A stretch of 64,000 nucleotides of DNA from Lutimonas saemankumensis (GTDB lineage Bacteria; Bacteroidota; Bacteroidia; Flavobacteriales; Flavobacteriaceae). The DNA lies in the NCBI RefSeq assembly GCF_020171465.1, contig NZ_JAIUZR010000006.1:124001-188000 (forward strand), written 5' to 3'. This document shows positions 1 to 7,812 of this stretch, in pieces; the first letter of the stretch is position 1, and every line of letters starts with the position of its first letter. The notes under the pieces were generated by a model. It searched no databases. It saw nothing but the letters and a program-made list of their open reading frames with translations, and was not told the DNA's origin. Both the position numbers and the translations under genes were made by a program.

Positions 1-1361
1 CAGATGATATTGGATGGGGTGAACTTGGCTGGCAGGGAGGAGGAAAGCACAGGGGTACACCAACTCCTACTTTGGATAAAATGGCATTTAGCGGAATGCG
101 ATTTTGGTCAGCCTATGCGGAACCATCCTGTACACCCACTCGAATAGCAATTAACACCGGAAGGCATCCGATAAGAACAGGATTGCTCAGTGTGCTCTGG
201 CCAGGACAAAAGGAAGGACTGAGCCCTAACGAGGTGACCACTGCTGAACTGTTATCAGATGCGGGTTATCACACGGCTATGTGGGGAAAATGGCACATGG
301 GGGATGAGCCCAAACACGCTCCGGAAAATCAAGGTTATGATTATGCGTACTATGGCCTTTTTAATGGTGCTCCGGATGCCTGGCAGGATTCGAAGGATTT
401 ATATGATTCGCCGATGCCGGTAAATGCATCTTTTCATGATTTTCCAGGATATGATGAATATGAAGCCCGCACCGGAATAGACCTAAGTGTGGCAGGTTAT
501 ATTGGAGAAAAGGGTAAGGGAAGGGAGCCCATTGAAGGAATTGCCGGAAAACTTGGGTTCAACAGGCAGGAGGCTTTTGAAAATGAGGCTAACCGTCAAA
601 TGATCAGTTTTATCAAAGAAAAAAATAAGACGGACCAGCCCTTCTACATTTATTGGGCGAGCTATGCGCTGCAGATAACAGGGTCAAAAGAACATCAGAA
701 TGATCCTGGAGTTGATAAAAGAAATGCCCAGGCTTCGATGATGGTTCTGCACAACAAGCATGTGGAGAATGTTCTAAAAACCTTAGAGGAGGAAGGCATT
801 GAAGAGAATACTCTCGTCATCTGGATAAGTGATAACGGGCCCATGTATGCATTTTATCCTACCTCAGGATACACTTTGCTGAGAGGAGCAAAAGGAGACG
901 TACTTGAAGGTGGAGTAAGGGTTCCTGCCATGGCTTATTGGCCGGGTATGATAGAGCCTAATCAGGATCCGAATGACATTCTTCATGTGACTGATCTTTT
1001 TACAACGGCATGCAGGGTGGCAGGTATAAAGGATAAGATACCAACCGACAGGATAACGGATGGAATAGACCAGACGGCTTTATTGTTACTTGGTGAGGGT
1101 AACGGACGAAGAAATTATATAACGCATTACAGTGGTTCCCAGCTGGGTGCTATCCGTTATGAGGATTTTAAAGTACATATTAAAGAGTCACACGGAGGAT
1201 TACCGGGAATGGATTTTTATAATGTTAAGAGGGATCCGGGTGAAAAATACGGTAAACTTTACCCTGGATTATTCGCGGTAACCCCGATTCAAATGTTTAT
1301 GAAAAGTCATATGGAGTTGATTCAGAAATATCCTCACCGGGATCCTAAAGAGTCGCATTAA
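1..1361 (+). CDS. Sulfatase, 5' end missing
   Basis: This is the C-terminal bulk of a type I sulfatase that hydrolyses sulfate esters, probably of sulfated polysaccharide, outside the cytoplasm. The reading frame is open from base 3, and the first codons give DDIGWGELGW, the N-terminal metal-binding Asp pair of the family, so only the signal peptide and a few residues are lost. The sulfatase signature C-T-P-T-R is at bases 129-143; its Cys is the residue converted to formylglycine. GKWHMGD and ISDNGP follow as expected metal and sulfate-binding elements. The substrate cannot be told from the sequence. A strong terminator follows 35 bp after the stop. The family assignment is secure. Confidence 0.93.
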   Translation, partial: DDIGWGELGWQGGGKHRGTPTPTLDKMAFSGMRFWSAYAEPSCTPTRIAINTGRHPIRTGLLSVLWPGQKEGLSPNEVTTAELLSDAGYHTAMWGKWHMGDEPKHAPENQGYDYAYYGLFNGAPDAWQDSKDLYDSPMPVNASFHDFPGYDEYEARTGIDLSVAGYIGEKGKGREPIEGIAGKLGFNRQEAFENEANRQMISFIKEKNKTDQPFYIYWASYALQITGSKEHQNDPGVDKRNAQASMMVLHNKHVENVLKTLEEEGIEENTLVIWISDNGPMYAFYPTSGYTLLRGAKGDVLEGGVRVPAMAYWPGMIEPNQDPNDILHVTDLFTTACRVAGIKDKIPTDRITDGIDQTALLLLGEGNGRRNYITHYSGSQLGAIRYEDFKVHIKESHGGLPGMDFYNVKRDPGEKYGKLYPGLFAVTPIQMFMKSHMELIQKYPHRDPKESH

Positions 1362-1395
1362 ATAATTGGATGATCATTTATTGATCCTAATTATT

Positions 1396-1442
1396 GAAAC
1401 AGGTCTCAAATGGCAATGGCTGTTTGAGACCTGTTTCTTTTT
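1396..1442 (+). terminator. Rho-independent terminator after sulfatase
   Basis: A perfect 15-bp stem (GAAACAGGTCTCAAA at 1396-1410 pairing with 1423-1437) with a 12-base loop is followed directly by five T residues. It lies 35 bp beyond the sulfatase stop and separates that gene from the next transcription unit. Confidence 0.9.
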
Positions 1443-1671
1443 GAAAGAAGGTCAATTCTTCAGGTTCTAATGTTATTTTTATGTTAAATAGGGTTCTTTC
1501 CATTTATCTCACTGTAACCCGGGGTTAAGTTCTTCGTCTATTTTTAAAAGGGCCACTTCAAATCTCGATTTGTTTGAGGTGTTAATTGGAGCGAATCGCT
1601 CGTCTTTTAAAAATTTAAGTTTAACCTGTATAACAAGAAATTGTTTCATACGATCCCCCAATTGTGAAACG
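1443..1671 (+). other. Non-coding stretch with nested inverted repeats
   Basis: Between the sulfatase terminator and the SRPBCC gene there is no credible coding frame. It holds a TATTTTTA box (1474-1481, one base off the Bacteroidota -7 consensus) and several dyads: TAACCC-G-GGGTTA (1515-1527), CACTTCAAA/TTTGAGGTG (1554-1562 with 1573-1581, one G-U pair), GAGCG-AAT-CGCTC (1589-1601), and an outer pair TTTTTAAAAG/CTTTTAAAAA (1541-1550 with 1604-1613) that encloses the previous two. As RNA this could fold as a three-way junction in a leader of about 190 nt. Function unknown. Confidence 0.5.
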
Positions 1672-2322
1672 ATGAAAGCCAATGTAAAATTATCCATAAA
1701 GCTGTTTCTGTTAATGTTTTTAATGGTAACAACGTCAGTTTACCCGCAAGTTCATAGTGATTTTAATAAAAGTAAAACCATTCTGAATCAAGTAATTGTT
1801 GAGGGTAGTCCTCAGCAAGTCTGGAAGGTACTGAAGGCTTATGGAACGGTCAGTAATTTTAACGCCACCATTGATGAATCCTATATGCTTGATCAAAGTA
1901 CGGGTGAAGCCAAACTTGGAGCAGAAAGAGAAATTCATATCCCGAACGGAATCAATAATATAATTAACAAAGAGAGAATTGTAGCGTATGTTGATGGTGT
2001 TTATTATACCTACGATGTTTACGAAACGGAGAACTTCCCAACCAAACAGATGGAAGTCACGTATGGGGTTCGACGCAACGGATCGGGACAAACTGTTTTG
2101 TTTAGCCGAATGGAATATGAGATGAATAATTACCTCAATACCAGAATGTTCAAAGGCAAACTAAAAAAATCAAATTTTGACAGCCTGTTGTCTTTTAAAA
2201 ATTATATTGAGACCGGTGAGATGAATACGGACCTGAAGGAACTCCGAAAGCGATATAGTGAAACAGAATCAGAGGATGAGGATACAGCTGATTTTGCGAT
2301 AAGAGTAGAACCTACCGATTAA
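1672..2322 (+). CDS. Secreted SRPBCC (START/polyketide-cyclase-like) protein
   Basis: A protein of 216 residues with an N-terminal signal peptide (MKANVKLSIKLFLLMFLMV, processed near VYPQ) and one SRPBCC-type ligand-binding fold. The start of the domain, VEGSPQQVWKVLKAYG, is the usual helix-grip opening, followed by alternating beta strands and a long C-terminal helix. The tail after residue 185 is acidic (SETESEDEDTAD). The frame is open further upstream, but the ATG at 1672 gives a proper signal peptide and leaves the structured leader outside the gene. The ligand is unknown; related proteins are annotated only as polyketide cyclase/dehydrase-like. A terminator follows. Confidence 0.75.
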   Translation: MKANVKLSIKLFLLMFLMVTTSVYPQVHSDFNKSKTILNQVIVEGSPQQVWKVLKAYGTVSNFNATIDESYMLDQSTGEAKLGAEREIHIPNGINNIINKERIVAYVDGVYYTYDVYETENFPTKQMEVTYGVRRNGSGQTVLFSRMEYEMNNYLNTRMFKGKLKKSNFDSLLSFKNYIETGEMNTDLKELRKRYSETESEDEDTADFAIRVEPTD

Positions 2323-2343
2323 AAAAACAAGATTTTAAAATGA

Positions 2344-2372
2344 ACAAAACTCCAATGAAATTGGAGTTTTGT
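2344..2372 (+). terminator. Hairpin terminator after SRPBCC gene
   Basis: A perfect 13-bp stem (ACAAAACTCCAAT, loop GAA, then its complement) lies 22 bp after the stop codon, flanked by A-rich sequence upstream and CATTTCTT downstream. The T-run is short, so it is a good but not ideal intrinsic terminator. Confidence 0.75.
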
Positions 2373-2419
2373 CATTTCTTATAGGAGTGAGATTTAGTAA
2401 AAACTAACCAAAGTCATAG

Positions 2420-2447
2420 TTGAGATCTAATATGATGAGTACTTTTG
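2420..2447 (+). promoter_or_regulatory. Bacteroidota-type promoter of the repeat-protein gene
   Basis: TTG at 2420-2422 and TACTTTTG at 2440-2447, 17 bp apart, match the TTG / TAnnTTTG promoter form. The -7 box is the left half of a 15-bp palindrome TACTTTTGAAAAGTA (2440-2454). The start codon is at 2471. Confidence 0.65.
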
Positions 2448-2470
2448 AAAAGTATTGATAAGGTAATCTC

Positions 2471-3049
2471 ATGAGGTCTGTGATTCATTTTTGCGCGTTG
2501 TTACTATTACTTTTCCTGACTTTTTCAGGTCGGGCACAAGAAGGTCGATACGAAGTTCAGACGGATGTAAATCAACAATTTATCTGGCATGTCAAAGCCT
2601 TGCACCCTGATGGTTATACATTAGATGTTAAGGCATTTGATGAGGATGGAAATATCTATGACGTAAAAGCTCTCGAAGATTCCAATCAGAAGTATATCAT
2701 GGAAATAAAGGCATTTGTAAGGGATGAGCAATTACCGGTCAAGGTTTTGGTAAGTGAGGAACAATTTAAACCGGTTGTTGCCATAGACACTAAAGGGCAA
2801 GTGTATCCTATCAAGGCCATTACAAAAGATGGTTCCACTCTGGAGGTTCGGGGGGTTCGTAAATCAGGACATATCGTTCATATAAAGGCAGTTGCCGGTA
2901 AAGAGACCTTTTTTGGAGTAAAAGCTATTTCTCAAAAAGGGAAACTCAACGATATAAAAGGCATTAAAATGTATGACAAAAGATTGGAATTAAACCTGAA
3001 CGGGATTGAAGTTCATGCTCATGTGGTTGCATTGCCACAGATCCAGTAA
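2471..3049 (+). CDS. Secreted short-repeat protein (xVKAhxxxG repeats)
   Basis: A protein of 192 residues with a clear signal peptide (cleavage near GRAQ, residue 23). The rest is about ten tandem units of 10-20 residues built on the pattern hydrophobic-x-V/I-K-A/G-hydrophobic, often followed by DxxG: WHVKALHPDG, LDVKAFDEDG, YDVKALEDS, MEIKAFVRD, YPIKAITKDG, VHIKAVAG, FGVKAISQKG, NDIKGIKM. This suggests a regular beta-rich solenoid or propeller-like fold. It resembles a domain-of-unknown-function family in Bacteroidota, possibly DUF7486, a name given from memory and not checked. No catalytic residues stand out. It has its own promoter; a methyltransferase gene follows. Confidence 0.65.
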   Translation: MRSVIHFCALLLLLFLTFSGRAQEGRYEVQTDVNQQFIWHVKALHPDGYTLDVKAFDEDGNIYDVKALEDSNQKYIMEIKAFVRDEQLPVKVLVSEEQFKPVVAIDTKGQVYPIKAITKDGSTLEVRGVRKSGHIVHIKAVAGKETFFGVKAISQKGKLNDIKGIKMYDKRLELNLNGIEVHAHVVALPQIQ

Positions 3050-3070
3050 ATACGATTGTTGAGAATAAAG

Positions 3071-3700
3071 ATGGAACAATTCAAAGAAAAAAAACGATTC
3101 TGGAACAAGGTTTACAAGGAGAAACCACTTGAGCACTCGGGCTGGTATCAAAGGGTTCCAAATGATTCATTGGATTTGATAATTCCGACCCGGATAGATA
3201 AGTCCGCCAGGATTATCGACATCGGAGGAGGTGACAGTTTGCTTGCCGATCACTTACTTCTTCATGGTTTTGAAAATATAACTGTTCTCGATATATCTTC
3301 AAGGGCGATAGAAAGGGCAAGAAAAAGACTCGGTCCTCTAAGTGAGAAAATTACATGGATATGTACTGATATCAGGGAGTTTCATCCCAGTGAAACCTAT
3401 TCAGTATGGCATGATCGGGCATGCTTACATTTTTTAACGGATGATGAAGATATTAAAATATATAAGAAGGTTGCAAGTTCAGCATTGAGCTTTGGAGGAA
3501 ATTTGATTCTCGGAACCTTTTCAAAGACGGGGCCGTTAAAGTGCAGTGGCCTTCCTGTCAGACAATACGATGCACAAGACCTGAATGAATTGTTTTCAAG
3601 CGATTTTGAAAGCTGTAAAGATTATGAAACTATTCATACTACCCCGACAGGTATGATTCAGAATTATGTATTTTGTACTTTTAAGAAAATAACCATCTAA
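3071..3700 (+). CDS. Class I SAM-dependent methyltransferase
   Basis: A cytoplasmic protein of 209 residues with the Rossmann-type methyltransferase core. Motif I is IIDIGGGDSLLADHLL (about residues 48-63), followed by the acidic strand end ITVLDIS that binds the ribose, and CTDIREF. The methyl acceptor is unknown; the overall look is that of the small methyltransferases often annotated as thiopurine/tellurite-type (TehB-like). The start was set at the ATG at 3071 rather than the TTG at 3056, because homologue-like sequence begins MEQFKEKKRFWN. It follows the repeat-protein gene by 21 bp and could be co-transcribed with it. Confidence 0.8.
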   Translation: MEQFKEKKRFWNKVYKEKPLEHSGWYQRVPNDSLDLIIPTRIDKSARIIDIGGGDSLLADHLLLHGFENITVLDISSRAIERARKRLGPLSEKITWICTDIREFHPSETYSVWHDRACLHFLTDDEDIKIYKKVASSALSFGGNLILGTFSKTGPLKCSGLPVRQYDAQDLNELFSSDFESCKDYETIHTTPTGMIQNYVFCTFKKITI

Positions 3701-3711
3701 ATATAGATCCA

Positions 3712-4410
3712 ATGAGAATTACTTTTTTAATTATTTGTTTTATTCTGACTTTATCATGTGAAAATAAAAAGAAAGAATACATCCCTGTTAAAAATGAAAT
3801 CGCCCAGAATGAGGTGATTGTTAAGGAAATACAACAAACGAGTGGATATACGTATGTATTGGTAACCGAATCTGGCAAGGAGTTTTGGCTGGCCGTATCA
3901 AAAACAGATGTTGAGGTGGGAGAGAAGCTGTATTTTACCCAGGCCATGAAAATGAGTGATTTTGAAAGCAAGGAACTGAACAGGGTTTTTGAGAGCATAT
4001 ATTTCGTTGATCAGATCAGTAAGGAACCCATTGATGCCGAATCAAAAAAAGCTGAAGCAATTTCAAAACGAAAAAATGAAATTAAGCGTATGCTGGACAG
4101 TATTAAGATCAGTCCGGCAGAAGGAGGTCAAAGTATTGGCCATCTGTACGCTAATTCAAAGGATTTCAACAAGAAAAAAGTACGTGTCAGGGGTCAGGTG
4201 GTTAAGATAAACAGGGATATTATGGACCGAAACTGGGTGCATCTGATGGATGGAACCGCAGGTGATTCGCGTTCTGACCTGACATTTACCACACAGGAAA
4301 ATGTACAGGTGGGGGACACAGTTGTTTTTGAGGGTATATTGGCAATTGACAGAGAGTTTGGAGCAGGATATGTTTACCCGCTCATCGTAGAGGAAGCGGT
4401 TTTAAGATAA
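3712..4410 (+). CDS. Lipoprotein with NrfJ-like and OB-fold segments
   Basis: A lipoprotein of 232 residues: MRITFLIICFILTLSC carries a lipobox ending at Cys16. Residues about 30-105 (SGYTYVLVTESGKEFWLAV...GEKLYFTQAMKMSDFESKELNRVFESIYFV) look like the small beta-barrel found in NrfJ-type proteins. Residues about 140-230 (GHLYANSKDFNKKKVRVRGQVVKI...WVHLMDGT...VGDTVVFEGILAIDREFGAGYVYPLIVEEA) look like a nucleic-acid-type OB fold reused in the periplasm. Between them lies a charged helix. No nitrite-reductase genes are adjacent, so the NrfJ resemblance is structural only. Role unknown. Confidence 0.7.
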   Translation: MRITFLIICFILTLSCENKKKEYIPVKNEIAQNEVIVKEIQQTSGYTYVLVTESGKEFWLAVSKTDVEVGEKLYFTQAMKMSDFESKELNRVFESIYFVDQISKEPIDAESKKAEAISKRKNEIKRMLDSIKISPAEGGQSIGHLYANSKDFNKKKVRVRGQVVKINRDIMDRNWVHLMDGTAGDSRSDLTFTTQENVQVGDTVVFEGILAIDREFGAGYVYPLIVEEAVLR

Positions 4411-4432
4411 GCTTATCAAAGCGTTTAAGTCG

Positions 4433-4464
4433 TTGCATTTTTTCATATTTTTAGAGTAGAATTG
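4433..4464 (+). promoter_or_regulatory. Possible promoter of TolB-like gene
   Basis: TTG at 4433-4435 and TAGAATTG at 4457-4464 (one mismatch to TAnnTTTG), 21 bp apart, precede the start at 4504. It is a weak match and is offered as a candidate only. Confidence 0.35.
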
Positions 4465-4503
4465 ATAAAAGCAACTACAATGACCCAACTAAATCTACGA
4501 ACC

Positions 4504-6015
4504 ATGAAACGACTGAGCACACTCATTCTACTATTTTTTTGTTCTCTTATGCCGAATCAAAAATTAAATTCTCAAGCCGACCCAACAGGAATTTTTTTCA
4601 GTAATACGGATATTGGTGCCGTCAAACATCAGGGAAATGTTTCCTATCTAAGTGATGATCAAGAATATTTGATCGAGGGATCAGGGAAAAACATGTGGTT
4701 TGATGACGATCAGTTTCATTATTTGTGGAAGAGTATACAAGGTGATTTCATTCTAAGGGCTCAGATAAAATTTGTTGGTTCAGGTGTAGATCCACATAGA
4801 AAAATTGGCTGGATGGCCCGAAACAGTTTCAGACCTGATTCCGAACATGTCAGTGCCGCAGTGCATGGGGACGGCCTGGTGTCTTTACAATTCAGGGATT
4901 CACTTGGAGGTGATACAAACGAGTTACCGTCTAAAGATACTGCTCCTGATATCATTGAACTCGAAAGGCGAGGCAGTACATTTATTATGGGGACGGCTAA
5001 ATTAGGTCAGCCTCTGAATAAAATAGTTTATGAGAATTCAAAGTTAAAGAATGAAGTATTTATAGGATTATTTGTTTGCTCTCACAACCCGGACGTTGTG
5101 GAAAAAGCCATATTTAGAAATGTCAGGATCATCAAACCCTTTGATGAATCGGGTGAACGCTACCAGGATTATTTAGGAAGTCATATGGAAGTGCTGGACG
5201 TGGAAACACTGCATCGTAAAATACTTTTTTCCTCTGCACACTCCATCCAGGCTCCAAACTGGACACCTGACGGTAAAGCACTGATTTACAATTCCAATGG
5301 CTATTTACACAGATACGATCTGAAAAGCGGGAAAACATCTACCATCAATACAGGTTTTGCCGTAAGAAACAATAATGATCATGTACTGTCATTTGACGGC
5401 AAGCAACTGGCCATAAGTCACCATGATGATCAGGATAACGGAGATTCAGCAATATATACGCTACCTGTCGAGGGTTCTTCACAACCTGTACGGGTTACAA
5501 AAAAAGGGCTTGGGCCTTCTTATTTGCATGGCTGGTCGGTAGATGCCAGGGAATTGGTTTTTACGGGAAGTAGAAATGATCAGTATGATATTTATAGTGT
5601 GGATATAGCTACTGGTAAAGAAACTCAGCTTACGAATACTGAAGGATTGGATGATGGACCGGAATATGACCCTTCCGGAAAATTTATTTACTTTAATTCA
5701 AACAGGTCCGGGACCATGCAGTTGTATCGAATGAAGCCTGATGGAAGTGAAGTGGAGCAACTAACCTTTGATGAACTGAATGACTGGTTTCCACATATTT
5801 CTCCGGATGGAAAGAAAATTCTGTTTCTGTCTTTTGGAACCGATGTTGAGTCTGGGGACCATCCTTTTTATAAGCATGTTTACTTGAGAATGATGTCTGT
5901 GGATGGTGGTGATCCAAAAATACTGAGTTATGTTTATGGTGGACAGGGTACTATCAATGTGCCAAGTTGGTCCCCGGATAGCAAGAAGGTTGCGTTTGTC
6001 AGCAATTCCAACTAA
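4504..6015 (+). CDS. Secreted TolB-like beta-propeller protein with N-terminal lectin-like domain
   Basis: About 503 residues. The signal peptide is MKRLSTLILLFFCSLMPNQKLNSQ; the ATG at 4504 was preferred over upstream starts at 4462 and 4480 because it opens the signal peptide. Residues about 30-210 form a concanavalin-like/DUF1349-type beta sandwich (WFDDDQFHYLWKSIQGDF, IGWMARNS, FIGLFVCSHN). The C-terminal half has TolB/PD40 propeller blades with repeated W/SPDGK elements (NWTPDGKALIYNS, GWSVDARELVFTG, EYDPSGKFIYFNSNRSG, HISPDGKKILFLS, SWSPDSKKVAFVSNS). Propellers of this sort bind proteins or glycans; no enzymatic function can be claimed. The esterase gene starts 25 bp downstream, so the two are probably co-transcribed. 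Confidence 0.78.
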   Translation: MKRLSTLILLFFCSLMPNQKLNSQADPTGIFFSNTDIGAVKHQGNVSYLSDDQEYLIEGSGKNMWFDDDQFHYLWKSIQGDFILRAQIKFVGSGVDPHRKIGWMARNSFRPDSEHVSAAVHGDGLVSLQFRDSLGGDTNELPSKDTAPDIIELERRGSTFIMGTAKLGQPLNKIVYENSKLKNEVFIGLFVCSHNPDVVEKAIFRNVRIIKPFDESGERYQDYLGSHMEVLDVETLHRKILFSSAHSIQAPNWTPDGKALIYNSNGYLHRYDLKSGKTSTINTGFAVRNNNDHVLSFDGKQLAISHHDDQDNGDSAIYTLPVEGSSQPVRVTKKGLGPSYLHGWSVDARELVFTGSRNDQYDIYSVDIATGKETQLTNTEGLDDGPEYDPSGKFIYFNSNRSGTMQLYRMKPDGSEVEQLTFDELNDWFPHISPDGKKILFLSFGTDVESGDHPFYKHVYLRMMSVDGGDPKILSYVYGGQGTINVPSWSPDSKKVAFVSNSN

Positions 6016-6040
6016 AAGTCAAATTCATAAGAATCGTACC

Positions 6041-6913
6041 ATGAAAGAGGAGAAAATAATTTTTTACGTTTTATCCATTTTGTTTTGGACCATGACCATT
6101 TCAGCTCAAAATGGTAAAGTTTATGATAATTTAAGTTTACAGAGCAAGATTTTGGACAGCGAACGCAAATTTGCCATTTATTTACCACCTGATTATGAAG
6201 TCTCAGAACGAAGCTATCCGGTATTGTATCTGTTACACGGTGCGGGAGACGATCAAACGGGATGGGTGCAGTTTGGCGAGGTATTGCATATCACGGATAA
6301 GGCTATCAAAGAGGGCAAGGCTACCCCTATGATCATTGTAATGCCGGATGCGAATACGGGTCAAAGGGGTTATTTCAATAATATTGACGGAAAATGGAAC
6401 TATGAAGATTTCTTCTTTGAGGAACTGATGCCTTATGTTGAAAAAAACTTCCGTATCAAAAAAGAGAAACGGTATCGAGCCATCTCAGGCCTTTCCATGG
6501 GAGGTGGGGGAACATTTATGTACGCCTTGCATCATCCTGAGCTGTTTTCTTCGGCAGCTCCCTTGAGCGCCTATGTGGGGCCTTTGACCATGGAGGATTT
6601 TAAGGAGCGTTTTAAAGACTCGGATAAGGAGGCCTATGAAGAAGACCAACTCCAAAATTATTTTGAGCATCATAATGCGGTATCACTTGTCAATAACATG
6701 GATGTCAAAGAAACAGCTTCTGTTCGCTGGTATATTGATTGCGGGGATGACGATTTCCTGTTTGAAGGAAATAGCCTGGTACACATTGCTATGAAGAAAA
6801 AGGAGATCCCCCATGAGTACAGAGTGCGTGACGGTGCCCATAACTGGACGTACTGGCGAGAATCCCTTCCGGAAGTTCTTGAGTTTGTTTCACAGGCCTT
6901 CCACCAGTATTAA
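6041..6913 (+). CDS. Secreted esterase (esterase D / feruloyl-esterase-like)
   Basis: An alpha/beta hydrolase of 290 residues with signal peptide (MKEEKIIFYVLSILFWTMTISAQ). YPVLYLLHGAGDD is the oxyanion-side HG motif. GLSMGGGG carries the nucleophile Ser (G-x-S-x-G), CGDDDF gives the likely acid, and DGAHNWTYWRE the catalytic His, as in the esterase D/putative esterase family that also includes feruloyl and acetylxylan esterases. The ATG at 6041 was chosen because a signal peptide starts there; the open frame further upstream overlaps the propeller gene. The substrate is probably a carbohydrate ester, by inference from family and secretion only. Confidence 0.85.
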   Translation: MKEEKIIFYVLSILFWTMTISAQNGKVYDNLSLQSKILDSERKFAIYLPPDYEVSERSYPVLYLLHGAGDDQTGWVQFGEVLHITDKAIKEGKATPMIIVMPDANTGQRGYFNNIDGKWNYEDFFFEELMPYVEKNFRIKKEKRYRAISGLSMGGGGTFMYALHHPELFSSAAPLSAYVGPLTMEDFKERFKDSDKEAYEEDQLQNYFEHHNAVSLVNNMDVKETASVRWYIDCGDDDFLFEGNSLVHIAMKKKEIPHEYRVRDGAHNWTYWRESLPEVLEFVSQAFHQY

Positions 6914-7038
6914 TCCTGAAAAAAGGAGATTTGGCATCTCAGATTCGTGGTGAAATATACACGAATTATAATCCCAATATGCTGAATTTTAGCAGTAAAA
7001 GAGTTAAATTTATACGAATTAATTCTGAGTTCAATTCT

Positions 7039-7800
7039 ATGAAATTATTACGGATATTCATATTGATAATCGTTCTTGTGGCAGCAGGATCAACTCTTTA
7101 CGCTCAAGGTACATTATCAGCAAAAGAAATTATAGAAAAGGCGGATGAAAAAATAAGAGGGAAAACAAACAATTCTGTTCTGGAAATGCAGATCATCAGA
7201 CCCACCTGGCAAAGAGATATATCGATGAAATCCTGGTCCAATGGCCTGGATTATTCCATGACTTACATTACATCTCCTGCACGGGATAAAGGTCAGGTTT
7301 TTATGAAACGAAAAACAGAAATGTGGAATTGGATGCCATCAATAGGAAGAATGGTGAAAATTCCGGCTTCCATGATGTCACAGGGATGGATGGGGTCTGA
7401 TTACACCAACGATGATATTTTAAAAGAAAGCTCTATAGTAGTAGATTACAACCACAGCCTGGTTGGGGAGGAAGAAGTGGAAGGACTGAACTGTTATAAA
7501 ATTGAAATGAAACCCAAGGAGGAAGCAGCAGTCATCTGGGGTAAAGTTTATAAATGGATCACCAAAGATGAGTTCATCCAAATTAAATCAGAATATTTTG
7601 ATGAGGAGGACGAACTGGTAAAAAGTGATTTTGGCTATGATTTTAAAAAGATGGATGGACGATTGATTCCTACCCGTATTGAAATTGTGCCCACTGGAGA
7701 GGAAGGTAAAAAGACAGTTTTATTTTTAAAAGAAGTGAAGTTTGACATTCCGATAGAAGAATCCTTTTTTTCACAGCAGAATATGAAACGAATCCGTTAA
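7039..7800 (+). CDS. LolA-like outer-membrane lipoprotein-sorting protein
   Basis: A periplasmic protein of 253 residues with signal peptide MKLLRIFILIIVLVAAGSTLYAQ. After cleavage it shows the half-barrel LolA-like pattern: KEIIEKADEKIRGKTNNSVLEMQI, then strands such as FMKRKTEMWNWMPSIGRMVKIPASMMSQGWMGSDYTNDDI, which is typical of the TP0789-type lipoprotein-sorting family, and LIPTRIEIVP near the end. Such proteins carry hydrophobic cargo (acyl chains) across the periplasm. It is first in a tight five-gene run with two FtsX-type permeases, an ATPase and a barrel, the context expected for a shuttle. The ATG at 7039 opens the signal peptide; the frame is open further up to 6931 but without one. 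Confidence 0.82.
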   Translation: MKLLRIFILIIVLVAAGSTLYAQGTLSAKEIIEKADEKIRGKTNNSVLEMQIIRPTWQRDISMKSWSNGLDYSMTYITSPARDKGQVFMKRKTEMWNWMPSIGRMVKIPASMMSQGWMGSDYTNDDILKESSIVVDYNHSLVGEEEVEGLNCYKIEMKPKEEAAVIWGKVYKWITKDEFIQIKSEYFDEEDELVKSDFGYDFKKMDGRLIPTRIEIVPTGEEGKKTVLFLKEVKFDIPIEESFFSQQNMKRIR

Positions 7801-7812
7801 TATTAAATTGTA

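Noticed and set aside
1509-1697. Minus-strand frame of 62 codons over the structured segment
   Set aside because: It overlaps the inverted repeats and the start of the SRPBCC gene, has no family resemblance and is best seen as chance.
3712-4410. NrfJ-like lipoprotein as part of a nitrite reduction system
   Set aside because: No nrfA/nrfH genes adjoin it and the resemblance is only to a small barrel; the nap cluster is 19 kb away.
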